Shown here piece by piece: positions 59,931-64,000 of a DNA stretch of 64,000 nt. A program made the position numbers and the translations under genes. Source of the stretch: Agriotes lineatus (taxonomy: Eukaryota > Arthropoda > Insecta > Coleoptera > Elateridae); assembly GCA_940337035.1 (NCBI GenBank), contig CALNHX010005791.1, positions 1-64,000 of the forward strand. The letters are read 5' to 3'. Each line of letters begins with the position of its first letter. The stretch's first letter is position 1. Under the pieces are notes generated by a model. The model had not been told where the DNA came from and made no database searches. It saw only the letters and a list, made by a program, of their open reading frames with translations.

Positions 59931-60809
59931 TTACAATGGACTTAATCAATAACGTTTTATGGTTACTTATGAAGGACTACTCGAAGCTATGTCCATTCAA
60001 TGAGGGGAAAACATTCCCAGCTATGAAATCTCGAAGTACCAAGCAACAAAACTTTTCGACTGACAATACTTCTCGGCCTATAATGATTTTTTGCTTAATA
60101 AAAGATTCACACTTGACGCAAATTTTCAATACGTCTTCGGAAGGGTATTGGAGCCCCCCCCCCCCTTATTTTTCCTATTTATAAAAGAAAAACAGAAATT
60201 ATTATTGGAAATAATGGACAACATACCCACCAATATATGCAATAATATGCCTGGAAAATTCTGATACTTTGAAAAAGTCGTGGTCATTGAGTTCTGGGGG
60301 CTCTAATGAATCGTCCTCGGCCTCGTCATTGGCTGCATCCAATCTCTTGAAGTGATATTAATGGACTGGACGGGACACTTCAGAATTTCTAATAAATTCT
60401 TCAAGAGGAATACAATTCCCCCTAAAACTTTCTTTGACTTCACCATGTACAAGTAATTTTTTGTATGCAGATTGGAACTGCCTTGCGTTGGATTATTATT
60501 GAGTCCACCTTGTGAACGAATTGACCCGAAGAAAAGCTCCAAGTGGTCTTGTGAAAATTTGTATGTTATTAGAAATTTTAATTTCTTGCTCAATACTATA
60601 CTCGGGCCGCCGAACAGATAGAATGGAGCAGGCAACCCAAATAACATATTACAAAGGTCACTTGATAATATTTTAATTATAATTACCAAAAAGGATCGGA
60701 GATGCCGACCCTTACAATTAGAACTAATTTCAATAATTGTCATTAAACAACTTTTTGAGGTTATGATGCAAATAGAAATGTCGACCAACTTAAAAGTCAA
60801 GCCTGACAT
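59931..60809 (-). pseudogene. P-element/THAP9-like transposase, C-terminal fragment
   Basis: Minus strand: LSKKLKFLITYKFSQDHLEL then FFGSIRSQGGLNNNPT (60600-60490) is the diagnostic C-terminal P-transposase block. A one-base shift near 60478 is followed by frames reading QFQSAYKKLLVHGEVK, LNDHDFFKVSEFSRHIIAYI (60300-60230) and, near 60130-60000, CESFIKQKIIIGREVLSVEK. A longer N-terminal stretch (60809-60640) shows only weak similarity. P-type transposases act through an RNase H-like domain not present here. A C homopolymer near 60157 interrupts the last part. Confidence 0.82.
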
Positions 60810-61077
60810 TTGTGCACTTGTAATTGAAAATGTTTAGGCCTGTGGCATGGCTCTTCCTAAATCTCATTATTGGCTGCGGCGTCGAAACCAAAACACGTTG
60901 CCCGTGATATGGTTAAGTTTGTAGCGTTTTTTCTTTGGAGTTCCTTTATTCAACCATTTACAAGGACTAAATTGTGCATCTCTACTGCTGTTTTCAAAGT
61001 TACATGCAAGTATAAAATATTGACTTCTAAAGTAGTCTCTTAAGGAAATTTTAATTATTCATAGAGCTGCCTGCATT
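60810..61077. other. Spacer
   Basis: No feature recognised between the P-element fragment and the Tc1-like transposase start. Confidence 0.35.
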
Positions 61078-62352
61078 ATGGGTAACCGTAAGAAACTAAT
61101 TCGTAGTCAAGGACGTGAAAGAATCTAAAGCGACTATTGCAATTTTTCGCAGTCGTTTTGCAAGAACGAGTGACTAAAGCAACCGATGTTGGCCTAAATA
61201 CTGTTAGAGCAGCCTAACAAAGTAGCGGAAGAAAATTTACTTCTCCAAGAAAACAAATTTCTAAACTTACCCCAGGTCATCTGTCGATCAATATAAAGAA
61301 GTAATCTCAAGTGTGATCTATAACTTTGCCATAAAAAGAGACCTACAATGAAAGCTGTATTCGAAGTCGAACAAAATGAAGGGGGGTGTTAATTTCACTG
61401 AGAAATTACATTCCTTTAGGCGATTGGTACATAAAATGGGTTTTTAATAGAGAAAATGTCAAGACAATAGGCACACGTTCTAATAGAGAAGAGAGAAATA
61501 GCAAATTGTGTTGAATTTTTAAGATAAAATATAAAGCCGAATGCTGAAATATTGTGTACACTGATGAAACGTACTTGCATAGCTTCCATACTGTTCTAAA
61601 TGTTGTGATGATGGTACCAACAATTCTTTAAAATCCCCCGTCAGTAAAGAGCAAGCATTGATTATTCTTTATGCCGGAGGTAGAAAAGGTTTCGTACCAA
61701 ATTCATTCCTGATGTTTAAATCAGGACTTAAGAAACAGATTATTGCCACGATGAAGTAAACTATTAAAATTATGTGAATTGCCTGAAAGAAAAATTATTA
61801 GCAAATCTTCAAAAAAGTCGGTTTTGGTCATCGATAATGCATGGTATCACAATGTCTGTACTGAGCCGAATCCAACACTTGTTTGGAAAAAGCAGACATG
61901 CAAAAGTGGTTATCAGTAAGAAACATTTATATTAAGTTGAATGAAACAAAACCAATTATATGGTACCAGAAAATTACATAAACCTACACATAAAAGTTAT
62001 ATGATTGAGAAATTATTAGCGGAACATGGTCATACGTAGTCCTACGATTACCCCCTTACCATCCAGAATTAAACCAGATTGGGAAAATATGGGTGTCAGT
62101 AAAGAACTATGTTGCTACAAATAATACAACATTCAAATTAGACGATGTTAACACTTCTGCAGAAAATAATTTTGGAAGTGTGAGTGTGCAAGAATGGAAG
62201 AATATATGTGCAGTGTCGACAAACATAAGTGGGAATACATTATGGATAACAGAGAAGAAATAATTATTACAGTAGACGGCAGCGGTGAATCCGGTTCTAA
62301 TCTATCGTCTGAACAAGAAGATGATTTCGTTGAAGACAATTTAGGTTGTTAA
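61078..62352 (+). pseudogene. Tc1/IS630-like DDE transposase
   Basis: Start ATG at 61078-61080 (MGNRKKLIRSQGRERI, then a stop). The helix-turn-helix remnant ATDVGLNTVRAA lies near 61175-61210. The catalytic part is spread over three frames: YTDETYL region near 61560, VSKEQALIILYAGGRKGFVP (61640-61700), SVLVIDNAWYHN near 61820-61855 (second D), and VVLRLPPYHPELNQIGKIWV (62037-62096; the second-shell E/D site, where PIE is usual and QIG is seen). It continues SVKNYVATNNTTFKLDDV and VSVQEWKNICAVSTNISG and ends in an acidic tail ITVDGSGESGSNLSSEQEDD to a TAA at 62350-62352. At least eight stops or frameshifts. The change of the usual PIE/PLD to QIG at the third catalytic position would also inactivate it. 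Confidence 0.8.
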
Positions 62353-63030
62353 CCATTAGAGGAATCTATATTGAATTATTTTACCATTTATTTGATTAAT
62401 TGGCTGTTATTTTTTTTTATTGTATTTTATGTATTTTTCTTTGCTTCACAAATAATTTCAGAAACTAGAAAGTCATTAGATTTTTAAGTCATTTAGAAGT
62501 TATTTAAATTTTTATATTTTGTAAATCTAAATAAAATATGTTCATTTTCAAACACCATAAAAGTGAAAACTTATGTGACTTGCTTCGCAAAGTGAAAGCG
62601 TTAATTATAATTATAACCAAAGGTAAAGGTAGTACTTTAACTGATTAGGCATATAAAGTTGCCACTGTTGCTACTTTATCTGCCTACTCATATAAGATAA
62701 CAAAATCAAACATTTCAGCAATATAATTTAATTATTATTTGTGATTTTCATCCATCATAACCATGGAAGAATTATTTCCAACGTATCACAATTTTACCTC
62801 AATCTTGAGTTTTTACATTTCTACTAAATTATTGTTTTCTAATTTTGTTACTTTTATTGCAGTATAAGTATTCGTTTGAAAATAAAATTTTATATGTTAT
62901 TCGCAATAAAAGTGGCTTTATGTGCTTTGCCTGCTACCAGCCTCAACACATAAAGTTTCTATAAAAATATAATTAATATTTTTATTTGTTTATTTATTTC
63001 TTTTATTTCATACTGATGTCAAAAATAACA
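62353..63030. other. AT-rich stretch with small hairpins
   Basis: No coding. CTTTATGTG near 62923 pairs with CACATAAAG near 62949. TTATTTCATACTG near 63004 is an inverse of the GCAGTATGAAATAA word seen near other hairpin elements. Confidence 0.45.
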
Positions 63031-63394
63031 TTTTTTGTATTCGCATTTTAGCGGACTCACACATTAGTTGCCATGACGACTTTAAGTACAAGGCCTCTAA
63101 ATGGCCATTTTGAGGATCCTAGACAGTTTCCAAAGTAACCAGTTTGGGGAGCGAAAAATACATTTTCGCGCGGCCTCCTAATATAATGCCGCGTTAATGG
63201 TAATTGAAACTTCATATTATAATGTTTGGAGAGCTAATACAAAAAAACGTTGTATGCAACACGTCCTCAAATGGCTTTAGAGGACTCATCTTCATATTAC
63301 GGACTCGGCTGCGCTTCGCTCCGCCTCGTCCGGAAACATTACGACTCGTCCCCTAAAGCCTTGCTTTGAGGACTAGTTACATAAACTACTATTT
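63031..63394 (+). mobile_element. MITE A, copy 3 (left hairpin arm deleted)
   Basis: It matches copy 2 from TTTTTTGTATTCG onward except that about 84 bases, from CTCCCC to CATGGCAA, are missing, so the first large hairpin has only its right arm (63068-63155). The smaller stem-loop with CTCGGCTGCGCTTCGCTCCG (63304-63323) is intact and the edge reads ACATAAACTACTATT at 63394. Confidence 0.9.
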
Positions 63395-63402
63395 TCGGAT
63401 TA

Positions 63403-63558
63403 TTTATGGTACAAAAAATGGAACATTAAAATCCTTGTACTTTAAAGTAAAATTTTAAAGTTCAAGTACTTTAAAACTTATTTATTGTACAAAAAATAGA
63501 ACATTAAAGTCCTAGTACTTTAAAGTAAAATTTTAAAGTTCAAGTACTTTAAAATTAT
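63403..63558. repeat. Two 78-bp tandem units
   Basis: ACAAAAAATGGAACATTAAA at 63411 and ACAAAAAATAGAACATTAAA at 63489 start equivalent units that also share TACTTTAAAGTAAAATTTTA and AAGTTCAAGTACTTTAAAA. Each unit contains the micro-palindrome AGTACTTTAAAGTA-like words. Confidence 0.85.
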
Positions 63559-63623
63559 ACGTCAGTTGTTGACATAAAATTTGAAATGATTTACTACTTT
63601 TTATTTAAAATTCATTAAACTTG

Positions 63624-63738
63624 CAGTATGAAATAAACCGTTGTATTCACCACGAACGAAAAGTGTTTTTAAAGGTCCTCGCAAGTAATTCAAGTAAACA
63701 ACTTTCTCGTCTTTAAAATGCCACTTTTCGTTCTAGAT
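63624..63738 (+). repeat. Hairpin element with GCAGTATGAAATAAA head (partner of 53961-54106)
   Basis: GCAGTATGAAATAAACCG leads into ACGAACGAAAAGTGTTTTTA (63652-63671), which pairs with TAAAATGCCACTTTTCGTTC (63715-63734 approx.). The loop contains CCTCGC and TCTCGT. It is followed by AGATAAATAAACTACTATT. Same head and edge as 53961-54106, unrelated stem. Confidence 0.7.
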
Positions 63739-64000
63739 AAATAAACTACTATTAATATTATAACTTTTGAAGGGGAATACAATTTTTAGTTGTTTTATGC
63801 TTTAAAACAATAATTGTGATATAATTTGATCAAGTATTTCAGTAGTAGCCCTCTATAATGGGTAAATTATTATTTAAACATTATTTGGAGCAATAAAACT
63901 TTGATAGTGATTTATTTACGTCCCAGTGTGTACATAATAAATAAATTAACAGTCCGTTAGCTGACATGCAGCCGCAAATCATAATCCCCTTTGGAAACTT
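63739..64000. other. Right edge of window
   Basis: AT-rich, no feature recognised. Confidence 0.35.

Overview
The window reads as AT-rich genomic DNA from an insect (possibly a beetle, which is not proven). It contains pogo, PIF/Harbinger, hAT, MULE, P-element and Tc1-like transposons, MADF/BESS accessory genes, Penelope-like and BEL/Pao elements, and many MITEs. No bacterial operon, rRNA, stand-alone tRNA gene or CRISPR array was found. Almost every recognisable coding stretch belongs to a transposable element and most are broken by stops or frameshifts. Four short coding-like stretches (3759-4418, 4796-5260, 24060-24745, 25560-26603) and one possible exon (27656-27946) could not be assigned.

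Layout, left to right. 1-3140: an R2-group LINE joined to a Copia pol fragment. 3563-5260: a dispersed hairpin repeat and two unassigned coding stretches. 5735-11100: Harbinger fragments, a CR1/L2-like LINE and MITE A copy 1. 11470-17370: two hAT transposase relics, a third hAT C-terminus and two 519-bp copies of MITE B. 17772-19653: a FLYWCH-MULE transposon with repeat-built termini. 20139-22183: a decayed gene of a widespread uncharacterised family with an XPG/PIN-like nuclease segment. 22640-24000: a 5'-truncated Jockey LINE. 25400-29900: an unknown gene split by a MITE, two copies of an unassigned repeat (one carrying another MITE), and an 0.8-kb foldback element. 32350-44259: a Mutator-domain/YqaJ transposon gene, split by an intact and young BEL/Pao retroelement (33315-41980) with a single 2404-codon gag-pol-env reading frame. 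44363-44648: a tRNA-derived SINE. 46280-49180: a MADF/BESS gene with a Harbinger transposase exon on the opposite strand between its two halves. 49325-55005: a 5.7-kb pogo-type transposon that has itself received at least three palindromic insertions. 55690-62352: Tc1-like, LINE, Penelope-like and P-element relics. 63031-64000: MITE A copy 3 and more hairpin repeats.

The most unusual signal is a set of short hairpin elements scattered through the window. They share an AATAGTA/TACTATT-type edge and a GC-rich CTCG...CG(A/C)G-type loop core, but their stem sequences are unrelated. They occur at about 3563, 10452, 48260, 52600, 53082-53868, 53961-54106, 54502, 59071 and 63031-63738, and they build an almost 800-bp near-perfect palindrome inside the pogo transposon. 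All calls come from reading the sequence by eye. No database search was run, so family names rest on recalled family hallmarks.
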